In this document: positions 1 to 6,417 of the stretch, one piece after another | Layout of the letters: every line of letters begins with the position of its first letter | Position numbering within the stretch: the stretch's first letter is position 1 | Source: an uncultured Eubacteriales bacterium | GTDB taxonomy: Bacteria > Bacillota > Clostridia > Oscillospirales > Acutalibacteraceae | DNA length: 9,667 nucleotides | Assembly (NCBI GenBank): GCA_934615635.1 | Contig: CAKTTT010000083.1 | Span: forward strand, 1-9,667 | Reading direction: 5' to 3' | Notes under the pieces: model-generated | Database searches by the model: none | What the model was told of the DNA's origin: nothing | The model's input: only the letters and a program-made list of their open reading frames with translations | Position numbers and translations under genes: made by a program

Positions 1-543
1 AGGGCTCCCCCCCCCTTTTTTATAGAGGAGACCGGACACGGCTCCTTATCGAGTTTGATAGGTGCTTGAGCAAATCCAAAATCGCTTAGACGATGAAAGA
101 ATGGGGGGCACAACCTGCTTTTTAGCCGGCGCCCCACAGCGGACCTTGCCTGTGTCCGCGCCTCTAATGCTGGATCCCGAGGAGCTTGTCGGCTTCATAT
201 GTATGAATAGTCTCCTCAGGAGCGGGCCATATCCCCAGCTTGTGTGAAAAAATCCGGCGGGACGGACGAGAAGATACCGAACGATTTGAAAAGCCTGGGG
301 AATCGGAACGCCAAAAAGCCGCCAATCGGCTTTTATACAAGCCGTTTTATCCCGCCGACTCATGTCCCTTCGAGAGGCGCGGGATCTTCCGATTACATCC
401 TAAACATCTTGGCTATCCTGGATACGTGCGCCGGTAAAAGGCTGTGAGGATGATCGCCGCTGCCAAAGAATAGGAAGCCCATTGGGCATGGGGCGGCCAT
501 TTCACGAGCCGCCTCTGTCGGTATCGCTCAAATAAAGCGTAAA
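1..543. other. Left intergenic region, no convincing gene
   Basis: I see no supported gene here. The open frames are short, overlap each other on both strands, lack convincing ribosome binding sites and give low-complexity or arginine-, proline- and serine-rich translations with no recognisable motif. The stretch holds a terminator-like hairpin at 314-334, a short palindrome near 473-483 and a GC-rich potential hairpin around 139-159. It lies downstream of the leftward surface-protein genes and could be the ends of neighbouring transcripts or eroded sequence. No tRNA cloverleaf or known riboswitch core was recognised. Confidence 0.5.
314..334. terminator. Terminator-like hairpin
   Basis: A perfect 8-bp stem (AAAAGCCG at 314-321, CGGCTTTT at 327-334) encloses the 5-nt loop CCAAT. 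The A tract on the left and T tract on the right make it read as a short intrinsic terminator in either direction. The T runs are only four or five bases and no gene can be assigned to it, so its role is uncertain. Confidence 0.4.
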
Positions 544-570
544 AAACGGCGAGAGTAACTCTCGCCGTTT
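541..570 (-). terminator. Intrinsic terminator, probably of the leftward surface-protein operon
   Basis: A perfect 12-bp stem (544-555 with 559-570) closes a 3-nt loop. Read leftward, the second arm runs into six consecutive U residues (complement of 541-546), as expected of a Rho-independent terminator; read rightward the T run is poor. It lies about 190 nt beyond the stop codon of the camelysin-like gene, so it could end that transcript, though nothing excludes another origin. Confidence 0.6.
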
Positions 571-644
571 CCGTTTACCGATAAAGCCCGGCTTACGCCA
601 TCCCGTTCCCCGTCGTTATCGCCTGCGGGCGGGCGATGATTACG

Positions 645-689
645 CAATGAAGGACCCGGTTGGGCAAATCCCAACCGGGTCCTTCATTG
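645..689. repeat. Perfect 20-bp inverted repeat with 5-nt loop
   Basis: The 20 bases at 645-664 are exactly the reverse complement of 670-689, with loop CAAAT. No T run follows either arm, so it is not a canonical intrinsic terminator. Farther out, CGATAAAGC at 579-587 can pair with GCTTTATCG at 692-700, giving a larger discontinuous stem. It lies about 73 nt past the end of the leftward surface-protein operon. Possible roles are mRNA 3'-end stabilisation, termination without a U tract, or a small palindromic repeat of a dispersed family. The structure is certain; the function is not. Confidence 0.85.
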
Positions 690-761
690 ACGCTTTATCG
701 ATAACCTCATTTCCTCCGCTTTTCATCGGTAAACAAAGGCAGCCCGCCCATGCTTGCCCGC

Positions 762-1460
762 TTATCTTCTTTTGCGTACAAAGCTCACCACACCGGCCCC
801 TATGCAAACCAGCAACAGAAGCCCGGCTCCGGAAAGGATAACGATGGTGGTGATATCCAGCTTGTCATCCGCCGGCGGCTGAACCTTGGAGGTATCGAGG
901 GAATTTATCTGATCGCCGGGAGCGGAAGCGGAAAAGACCCAGGTGATCTCTTTGGAAACCTCCGCCGGATTCCCTTCATAGGAAAAGGGGCAGCGCAGGG
1001 CGATGGACAGCTCTCTGGTGGCGCCGGGGGCCCAGCTCGCCGTTTCCAGCTTCAAGCCCCCGTCGGCATCCGCGATACGGCTGTAGGGCCCGTCGTACAA
1101 GGTTTGGTCCCCTTCCGTCACGGTGATGCGCAGCGCATCCAGATAGGTCAGCGCGGCCGTGTCGCCATAGGGCAGCTCGATCTGCTCCAGCCGCAGATGG
1201 ACGGTGGCGTCGCTGTCGTTGCGCAGCCGCAGGGTGCCCGCCCGGCGGGTCTGCCCCGCCGGCACCAGGGGGAATTCCCATACAGCCGGCTGATCCGGCT
1301 CCGCCGCAAACTGTCCGCCCTCCTCGGTGACGCTGAAAACAATGGTTTTCTCCTCCACCGTGGCGGTCTCCGCCGCGAGCCCCAGACAGAAAGCCGGGCA
1401 CAAGCCCACGCCAAGGCTCAACGCAACCGGCAGAAGGGCCGCTTTCCACCGCTTATTCAT
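762..1460 (-). CDS. Secreted, membrane-anchored TasA/CalY (camelysin)-like protein
   Basis: The 232-residue product has an N-terminal Sec signal peptide (basic MNKRWK, hydrophobic residues 7-29, likely cleavage near residue 30), an extracellular region of about 170 residues and one C-terminal membrane segment (about 203-228) ending in RKRR, so the body should face outward. The extracellular part reads as a beta-sandwich. TLRLRNDSDATVHLRL, LYDGPYSRI, WAPGATRELSIAL and a late aromatic strand follow the order of TasA/camelysin-type domains, in which a 'LY.GP' element precedes an 'APG' turn. I saw no catalytic motif. ATG 1460 is preferred to GTG 1466 because AGGAGG at 1469-1474 lies 8 nt from the ATG and only 2 nt from the GTG. 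The ATG overlaps the upstream stop codon, implying translational coupling with the LamG-like gene. Family assignment rests on recalled motif order, so it is moderate; the topology is firm. Confidence 0.75.
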   Translation of the reverse strand: MNKRWKAALLPVALSLGVGLCPAFCLGLAAETATVEEKTIVFSVTEEGGQFAAEPDQPAVWEFPLVPAGQTRRAGTLRLRNDSDATVHLRLEQIELPYGDTAALTYLDALRITVTEGDQTLYDGPYSRIADADGGLKLETASWAPGATRELSIALRCPFSYEGNPAEVSKEITWVFSASAPGDQINSLDTSKVQPPADDKLDITTIVILSGAGLLLLVCIGAGVVSFVRKRR

Positions 1461-2541
1461 CGTCACGGCCTCCTTTCCGGTTTCTTTTGGTCAGATAATA
1501 CCCATTCACCACAAGGCACAGGATAAGGAACACTCCCAGCAGCCCCCCCACCAGATAGACGGTGAGCTTGGGCAGGCCGAAGATGGTCCCCACCAGGAAG
1601 GGGTCGCCCCCCTGCCCCGGCTGGGTGACGGAAGCGGACGGCGCGGTGGAGATGGTGGTCTGGGAAGGCTGGGTGGGGATATACGGCTCGGTGGGGTCGG
1701 GGGGCGCGGCCTGCGCATCCAGGGGATCGCCGCCGCCCGCCGCGATGAGGACCTGCTCCTCCGTCAGAGCGAAATTGTACAGATAGGCGTCGTCCACCAA
1801 GCCGTTGAAGGTGGGGGTATCCCAAATGGTGCCGCCGATGGTGAACTGCAGCGCCTCCAGCTCCGTCAGCGGGATGACTAGCATATCGTCATACCACAGC
1901 CGGCCGTCGATATACAGCTTCAGGCTCTGTCCGTCGGCGGTCAGGGCGATATGATGCCACTCGTTCATGGGAAAGCCGTAGTGCTCCACCCCGTCCACAG
2001 CGGGATTCCACCCCTCCAGGGTGTGCCCCTCACCCCCGGACATGGTCATGCTCAGGAACAGGCCATCCAGTATGCGGCCCTGCTCGTCCTTCTTATCCGG
2101 ATCCCGCATCCAGGGGCTGACGGTGAGCCAGCGGGTGGTCCGGCGGGACAAGGTAAAAAATCGTTGGCCGTATTTCGCCTCGTCGGGCTGCCCCTGCGCG
2201 GCTCCTTCCCAATAGAACCAGCCGGAAAAGGTCATCTGGGAGAACTTGAGCTGCTGGTAGCCCAGCCGGAGGAACTCATTCACGCCGTCCAGCCGGACGG
2301 CCTTGCTGCCGGCGGTGCGCCCCTCCACCCAGGTCAGCTCGGATTGGGGATGCTCTTCCTCTCCTTTGAAAAACAAAACGTAGGGGGAGAGGGTATCTGG
2401 CTCCTCCACCATCACCAGCCGCCCGTTTTCCGCCGGCTGAAAGCCCTGGGTGGCGGAAGCCGCGGGGGTCAGCGTCAGCAGCAGCGCCGCCACGGCGGCC
2501 CCCACCAACCCGGCCCTTCTTTTCCCAGTCCATTTCTTCAT
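1453..2541 (-). CDS. LamG-like jelly-roll domain surface protein, membrane-anchored
   Basis: The 362-residue product begins with a clear Sec signal peptide (basic start, hydrophobic residues 10-25, ASA cleavage site at 28-30). Residues about 70-270 form a concanavalin A/LamG-like jelly roll. The visible marks are AVRLDGVNEFLRLG, MTFSGWFYW, WHHIALTADGQSLKLYIDG and the late strand NGLVDDAYLYNFALTEEQ, all typical of LamG_3-type domains. A Pro/Thr/Ser-rich spacer (about 278-312) leads to one membrane segment (about 326-350) and a charged tail. No sortase motif was seen, so anchoring is by the membrane segment. Such domains usually bind glycans or proteins; the ligand here is unknown and no catalytic residues are evident. 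The stop overlaps the start of the next gene by 8 bp. The ribosome site is weak (AGGA adjacent to the start, a purine-rich tract farther off). Start choice rests mainly on the well-formed signal peptide. Confidence 0.85.
   Translation of the reverse strand: MKKWTGKRRAGLVGAAVAALLLTLTPAASATQGFQPAENGRLVMVEEPDTLSPYVLFFKGEEEHPQSELTWVEGRTAGSKAVRLDGVNEFLRLGYQQLKFSQMTFSGWFYWEGAAQGQPDEAKYGQRFFTLSRRTTRWLTVSPWMRDPDKKDEQGRILDGLFLSMTMSGGEGHTLEGWNPAVDGVEHYGFPMNEWHHIALTADGQSLKLYIDGRLWYDDMLVIPLTELEALQFTIGGTIWDTPTFNGLVDDAYLYNFALTEEQVLIAAGGGDPLDAQAAPPDPTEPYIPTQPSQTTISTAPSASVTQPGQGGDPFLVGTIFGLPKLTVYLVGGLLGVFLILCLVVNGYYLTKRNRKGGRDDE
1469..1474 (-). promoter_or_regulatory. Ribosome binding site fixing the camelysin-like gene start
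   Basis: The complement reads AGGAGG, within AAAGGAGG (1469-1476). Its 8-nt spacing to ATG 1460 is ideal, while GTG 1466 would be only 2 nt away. The site lies inside the last codons of the LamG-like gene. Confidence 0.8.
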
Positions 2542-2591
2542 ATCCTGTCCAACGCCCTTTCCGGACGGATCGCTCCGTATACTATACGTCT

Positions 2592-2620
2592 ATTTTCGTA
2601 TTTTCCGGCGCATTTGTCAA
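2592..2620 (-). promoter_or_regulatory. Possible promoter of the surface-protein operon
   Basis: Read leftward, a perfect -35 TTGACA (complement of 2615-2620) is followed after 17 nt by a weak -10 GAAAAT (complement of 2592-2597). Transcription would start roughly 45 nt before ATG 2541. An alternative -10-like TATAGT (complement of 2581-2586) lacks a -35 at proper spacing. The -10 is weak, so confidence is low. Confidence 0.35.
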
Positions 2621-2684
2621 TCCCCGGAGGAGGATATGACGAATTTTCTGCCAAACTAAACCGGTTAACAGGGTATATCCGCTG

Positions 2685-2713
2685 TTGAAAAGCCCAGACT
2701 CTTATGGTATACT
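2685..2713 (+). promoter_or_regulatory. Sigma-A-type promoter of the aspS-gatCAB operon
   Basis: A -35 box TTGAAA (2685-2690) and a -10 box TATACT (2708-2713) are separated by exactly 17 nt, each one mismatch from consensus. Predicted initiation near 2720 leaves a leader of about 90 nt before ATG 2812. That leader is too short for a T-box, and I saw neither the T-box consensus nor an antiterminator/terminator pair. Confidence 0.75.
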
Positions 2714-2790
2714 TTATTTTTGTATGAATATGGAAAATCCTGCGGCTCTTTTCGCCGTCCGCAACCGGCGGCAGAAGGCGGGGAGCATCC

Positions 2791-2800
2791 GAGGAAAGGG
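2791..2800 (+). promoter_or_regulatory. aspS ribosome binding region, start ambiguous
   Basis: The purine run GAGGAAAGGG ends 11 nt before ATG 2812 and 5 nt before an in-frame TTG at 2806. Spacing alone slightly favours TTG, whereas start-codon preference and the usual family N-terminus (a Met shortly before the AYRTH motif) favour ATG 2812. The difference is two residues. Confidence 0.55.
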
Positions 2801-2811
2801 TTGTTTTGACT

Positions 2812-4557
2812 ATGCGCACCAATGCTTATCGTACCCATGTCAGCTCCGCCGTCACCGAGGAGAACATCGGTCAGGATGTGCGGGTCGCCGGCTGGGTGGA
2901 AAATATTCGCGACCACGGCGGCGTTAAATTTCTGGACATCCGGGATCATTACGGGGTGGTGCAGGCCGTCGTGTACGACGAGGCGCTGCTGGAGCCGGTG
3001 AACCGGGAGTGCAGCGTCACCATCGGCGGCAGGGTGGTGGCCCGCAGCGAGGATACCTACAACCCCAAAATCGCCACCGGCAGGGTGGAAATCAAGGTGG
3101 ATTCCCTGACCGTGCTGGGCAAGGCCCCCGCCGCCCTGCCCTTCGACGTGGCCTCCTCCACCGAAACCAAGGAGGAGGTGCGGCTGAAATACCGCTACCT
3201 GGATCTGCGCAACCCCAAGGTCCACAGCAACATCGTGCTGCGCAGCCAGGTGATCTCCCATCTGCGGCGGAAGATGACCGAGCTGGGCTTCCTGGAGATC
3301 CAGACCCCCATTCTCTCCTGCTCCTCTCCCGAGGGGGCCCGGGATTACCTGATTCCCAGCCGCAAGCACCACGGCAAGTTCTACGCCCTGCCCCAGGCGC
3401 CCCAGATTTTCAAGCAGCTGCTGATGGTATCCGGCTTCGACCGGTATTTCCAGATAGCCCCTTGCTTCCGGGATGAGGACGCCCGGGCGGACCGTTCCCC
3501 CGGCGAGTTCTATCAGTTGGATTTCGAGATGGCCTTCGCCACCCAGGAGGACGTGTTCGCCGTGGCGGAAGAGGTGCTGACCGATACCTTCGCCGCTTTC
3601 TCCGGCAAACCGGTCTCCCCCGCCCCCTTCAAGCGCATCCCCTATGCCGAGTGTATGCTGAAATACGGCACCGACAAGCCGGATCTGCGCAATCCGCTGG
3701 AGGTCATCGATATCAGCGATCTGTTCGTCCAGACGGATTTCGCCCCCTTCCGGGGCAAGACCGTCCGGGCGCTGAATGTTCCCGGCTGCGCCTCCCAGCC
3801 CAAGAGCTTTTTTGAAAATATGCTGAAGTTCGCCACCGAAATCGGCATGAAGGGCCTGGGCTACGTCAAGGTGAATGAGGATCTCTCCTTCAGCGGCCCC
3901 ATCGATAAATTTCTCTCGCCGGAGGACCGGCAGGAGCTGATCCGCCGCGCCGGCCTGGTTCCCGGCTGCGTCCTCTACTTTATCGCCGACAGCCGGGAGC
4001 TGGCGCCCAGATTGGCCGGCCAGATCCGCACCGAGGTGGCCAACCGGCTGCATCTCATCGATGAGGACCGGTTCGAGTTCTGCTTCGTGGTGGATTTCCC
4101 CATGTACGAGCTGGATGAAGAAACCGGCAAGGTCGCCTTCACCCACAACCCCTTCTCCATGCCCCAGGGCGGCCTGCAGGCGTTGGAGGAGAAGGATCCG
4201 CTGGAAATTCTCGCCTATCAGTACGACATTGTCTGCAACGGCGTGGAGCTGTCCTCCGGCGCGGTGCGCAACCACGATCTGGATATCATGGTGAAGGCTT
4301 TTGCCATCGCCGGGTATACGGAGGATGATCTTATCAACAAGTTCTCCTCTCTGTATAACGCTTTCAAGTACGGCGCGCCGCCTCACGCGGGCATGGCTCC
4401 CGGACTGGACCGGATGCTCATGCTGCTGACCGGCGAGCAGAATATCCGGGAGGTTATCGCCTTCCCCATGAACAGCGCCGCCCAGGACCTGATGCTGGGC
4501 TCTCCCTGCGAGGTGACCGAACAGCAACTGCGGGAGGTACACATCAAAATCCGCTGA
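2812..4557 (+). CDS. aspS: Aspartyl-tRNA synthetase, probably non-discriminating
   Basis: This class II synthetase (581 aa from ATG 2812) attaches Asp to tRNA(Asp) and, if non-discriminating, to tRNA(Asn). The order is: N-terminal OB-fold anticodon domain (about 1-105, with RDHGGV); the flipping-loop region SPEGARDYLIPSR (about 172-184); QAPQ (195-198); motif 2 with FRDEDARADR (Arg220); a bacterial GAD-type insertion (about 295-405); and motif 3 GLDR (531-534). Length and all core motifs are normal, so the enzyme should be active. His35 in DHGG matches His31 of the relaxed Pseudomonas enzyme, where E. coli has Leu; the second discriminating site has Asp81, not the E. coli Lys. THNPFSMPQGG (444-454) and VCNGVELSSGAVRNH recall the alphaproteobacterial-type subfamily more than Bacillus AspRS. 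It is first in an operon with gatCAB. Activity toward tRNA(Asn) is inferred. Confidence 0.97.
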   Translation: MRTNAYRTHVSSAVTEENIGQDVRVAGWVENIRDHGGVKFLDIRDHYGVVQAVVYDEALLEPVNRECSVTIGGRVVARSEDTYNPKIATGRVEIKVDSLTVLGKAPAALPFDVASSTETKEEVRLKYRYLDLRNPKVHSNIVLRSQVISHLRRKMTELGFLEIQTPILSCSSPEGARDYLIPSRKHHGKFYALPQAPQIFKQLLMVSGFDRYFQIAPCFRDEDARADRSPGEFYQLDFEMAFATQEDVFAVAEEVLTDTFAAFSGKPVSPAPFKRIPYAECMLKYGTDKPDLRNPLEVIDISDLFVQTDFAPFRGKTVRALNVPGCASQPKSFFENMLKFATEIGMKGLGYVKVNEDLSFSGPIDKFLSPEDRQELIRRAGLVPGCVLYFIADSRELAPRLAGQIRTEVANRLHLIDEDRFEFCFVVDFPMYELDEETGKVAFTHNPFSMPQGGLQALEEKDPLEILAYQYDIVCNGVELSSGAVRNHDLDIMVKAFAIAGYTEDDLINKFSSLYNAFKYGAPPHAGMAPGLDRMLMLLTGEQNIREVIAFPMNSAAQDLMLGSPCEVTEQQLREVHIKIR

Positions 4558-4594
4558 TCCGCCCGGTCCGGGCATATGAAAGGGTGATTCGCGC

Positions 4595-4909
4595 ATGACT
4601 GACGGCAAAAACGACAGCATAAAGCACAGCATGATCGATCGGGAGGAGATTCGGAAAATCGCCCGACTGGCCAAGCTGTCCGTTCCGGAAGAGGAGCTGG
4701 ACGGCCTGACGGCGGACATGGACCAGATCCTCTCCTTCGCCGACACCATCAACGCCGCCGGCGTTCAGGGGGAGGAATTCGACAGCGTCAGCGGCCTGTC
4801 CAACGCCTTCCGGGAGGACGAGGTGGTCCCCTCCTATCCGCGGGAGGCCATCCTGCGCAACGTGGACGGCGGCGAGGACGGATTCTTCTATGTGCAGAAA
4901 CGGCGGTAG
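4595..4909 (+). CDS. gatC: Asp/Glu-tRNA amidotransferase subunit C
   Basis: This 104-residue protein is the small GatC subunit, which wraps around GatA and stabilises its contact with GatB in the cytoplasm. Family marks are EEIRKIARLAKLSV near the N-terminus, the helix through DQILSFADTIN, the NAFREDEV segment and the C-terminal GFFYVQK. Size is close to the usual 95-100 residues. ATG 4595 is preceded by GAAAGGG with about 10-nt spacing. An internal ATG at 4631 (Met13) would give a more typical N-terminus but has no ribosome site, so the longer form is chosen. The gene lies 37 nt after aspS and 41 nt before gatA, without a terminator, so it is operonic. Confidence 0.95.
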   Translation: MTDGKNDSIKHSMIDREEIRKIARLAKLSVPEEELDGLTADMDQILSFADTINAAGVQGEEFDSVSGLSNAFREDEVVPSYPREAILRNVDGGEDGFFYVQKRR

Positions 4910-4950
4910 CACCGCCCCCACCCATCCCATCTACGGAAAGGCTTGATCGT

Positions 4951-6417
4951 ATGACTACCGGAAAAATCGCCGCCGTCCGGCGGCTGCTGGATACCGGGGA
5001 GGTCTCCTGCGCGGAGCTGACTCGGCGCTATCTGGACGCCATCGGCCGGGACAACGAGCGGCTCAACGCTTACGTAACCGTGACGGCGGAAACGGCGCTG
5101 GCCGCCGCGGAAGAGGTGGACCGCCGCCGCGCCGCCGGGGAAGCTCCCGCCCCCCTGGAGGGGGTGCCGATGACCCTGAAGGACAACATCTCCACCGCCG
5201 GCATCGAAACCACCTGCTGCTCCCGTATTCTGAAGGGCTACCGGCCGATTTACGACGCCACCGTCTGGCGGCTGCTGCAGGGCCAGCACGCCGTGCTGCT
5301 GGGCAAAACCAATATGGATGAGTTCGCCATGGGCTCCTCCTGTGAAACCTCCTGCTTCGGCGGCGCGAACAATCCCTATGACCAGAACCATGTGGCGGGC
5401 GGCAGCTCGGGCGGCGTGGCCTCCGCCGTGGGAGGCAATCTGGCCGTCTATGGCCTGGGCTCGGATACCGGCGGCTCCATCCGCCAACCGGCCAGCTTCT
5501 GCGGACTGGTGGGCCTCAAGCCCACCTACGGCGCGGTGTCCCGCTACGGCCTGATCGCCTATGCCTCCAGCTTTGATCAGATCGGCCCCATCACCGCCTC
5601 GGTGGAGGACGCGGCCCTGGTTTACGATGCCATCTCCCCATACGACCAGCAGGATTCCACCTCCCAGGGCCGGATGGGCCCGCCCACGGCGGAAGCCCTG
5701 GGCCGGGAGTTGAAAGGGCTGCGGGTCGGCATCGCCAAGGAATATTTTGAGGGGCTGCGGGAGGACGTCCGCGCCGCCGTGGAGGAGGCGGTCGCCGCCT
5801 ACCGCTCCCTGGGCGCGGACATCGTGGAGTTCCGCCTGCCCTCCCTGCAATACGCTCTGCCGGTGTATTATATTCTGGCCTGCGCGGAAGCTTCCTCCAA
5901 CCTGGGCCGGTACGACGGCATCCGCTACGGCTACAAAACCGCCCATTATGAGGATGTCAACGACATGATCTGCAAAACCCGCAGCGAGGGCTTCGGCAAG
6001 GAGGTCCAGCGGCGGATCCTGTTGGGCACCTACGTGCTTTCCGCCGGGTATTACGACGCTTACTATAAAAAAGCGCAGAACCTGCGGGGCGCCATCGTTT
6101 CCGCTTTCGACGAGGCGTTCCGGAGCTGTGACGTGATTCTGGCTCCCACCGTTCCCATGACCGCCTTCAAGCGGGGCTTCACCTCCCAGGATCCGGTGGA
6201 AACCTATCAAACGGACATCTGCACCGTGCCGGTCAACATCGCCGGCCTGCCGGCGGTATCCCTGCCCTGCGGCTACGATGCGGCGGGGCTGCCCATCGGT
6301 ATACAGCTCATCGGTCCCCGCTTCGGGGAGGCGGCCATCCTTAACGCCGCCTATCAATATGAACAGCAGGCGGGCGCGGCGCTCTACCGCCCCACCGGAT
6401 GGGGGGTGTCCCTGTGA
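4951..6417 (+). CDS. gatA: Asp/Glu-tRNA amidotransferase subunit A
   Basis: GatA (488 aa) is the glutaminase of GatCAB. It releases ammonia from glutamine and channels it to GatB to amidate Asp-tRNA(Asn) or Glu-tRNA(Gln). It belongs to the amidase-signature family, and the Ser-cisSer-Lys triad is complete: Lys77 in TLKDN, Ser152 in GGSSGG and Ser176 in DTGGSIRQP. The spacings of 75 and 24 residues equal those of the Staphylococcus enzyme (79/154/178). Length is normal and there is no frame break. ATG 4951 follows GGAAAGG at 4935-4941. The TGA stop overlaps the preferred GTG start of gatB, which implies coupled translation and roughly equal subunit output. Confidence 0.98.
   Translation: MTTGKIAAVRRLLDTGEVSCAELTRRYLDAIGRDNERLNAYVTVTAETALAAAEEVDRRRAAGEAPAPLEGVPMTLKDNISTAGIETTCCSRILKGYRPIYDATVWRLLQGQHAVLLGKTNMDEFAMGSSCETSCFGGANNPYDQNHVAGGSSGGVASAVGGNLAVYGLGSDTGGSIRQPASFCGLVGLKPTYGAVSRYGLIAYASSFDQIGPITASVEDAALVYDAISPYDQQDSTSQGRMGPPTAEALGRELKGLRVGIAKEYFEGLREDVRAAVEEAVAAYRSLGADIVEFRLPSLQYALPVYYILACAEASSNLGRYDGIRYGYKTAHYEDVNDMICKTRSEGFGKEVQRRILLGTYVLSAGYYDAYYKKAQNLRGAIVSAFDEAFRSCDVILAPTVPMTAFKRGFTSQDPVETYQTDICTVPVNIAGLPAVSLPCGYDAAGLPIGIQLIGPRFGEAAILNAAYQYEQQAGAALYRPTGWGVSL
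6401..6406 (+). promoter_or_regulatory. Ribosome binding site favouring the GTG start of gatB
   Basis: A run of six G (GGGGGG) inside the last gatA codons lies 7 nt before GTG 6414. The alternative in-frame ATG 6399 has only pyrimidine-rich sequence upstream and overlaps this G run, so GTG is the better start. Confidence 0.65.

Noticed and set aside
684..710. Eight-codon leftward mini-ORF after GGAGG (complement of 713-717)
   Set aside because: Spacing to the ATG is only 2 nt and the frame ends inside the 20-bp hairpin; most likely chance.
750..1526. A 258-codon rightward frame
   Set aside because: It is antisense to the camelysin-like gene, which has a signal peptide, a membrane segment and a good ribosome site; this frame has none of these.
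2714..2811. T-box riboswitch or leader-peptide attenuator before aspS
   Set aside because: The leader is only about 90 nt, lacks the T-box sequence and shows no antiterminator/terminator pair; the ATG near 2723 has no ribosome site.
2665..4752. A 695-codon open frame on the minus strand across aspS
   Set aside because: It is the complement of well-supported aspS and gatC; the translation lacks known motifs, and long antisense frames are expected in GC-rich genes with strong third-position bias.
4888..6357. A 489-codon open frame on the minus strand across gatA
   Set aside because: It is antisense to gatA, whose catalytic residues are all visible; the translation is Gly/His/Ala-rich with no motif.
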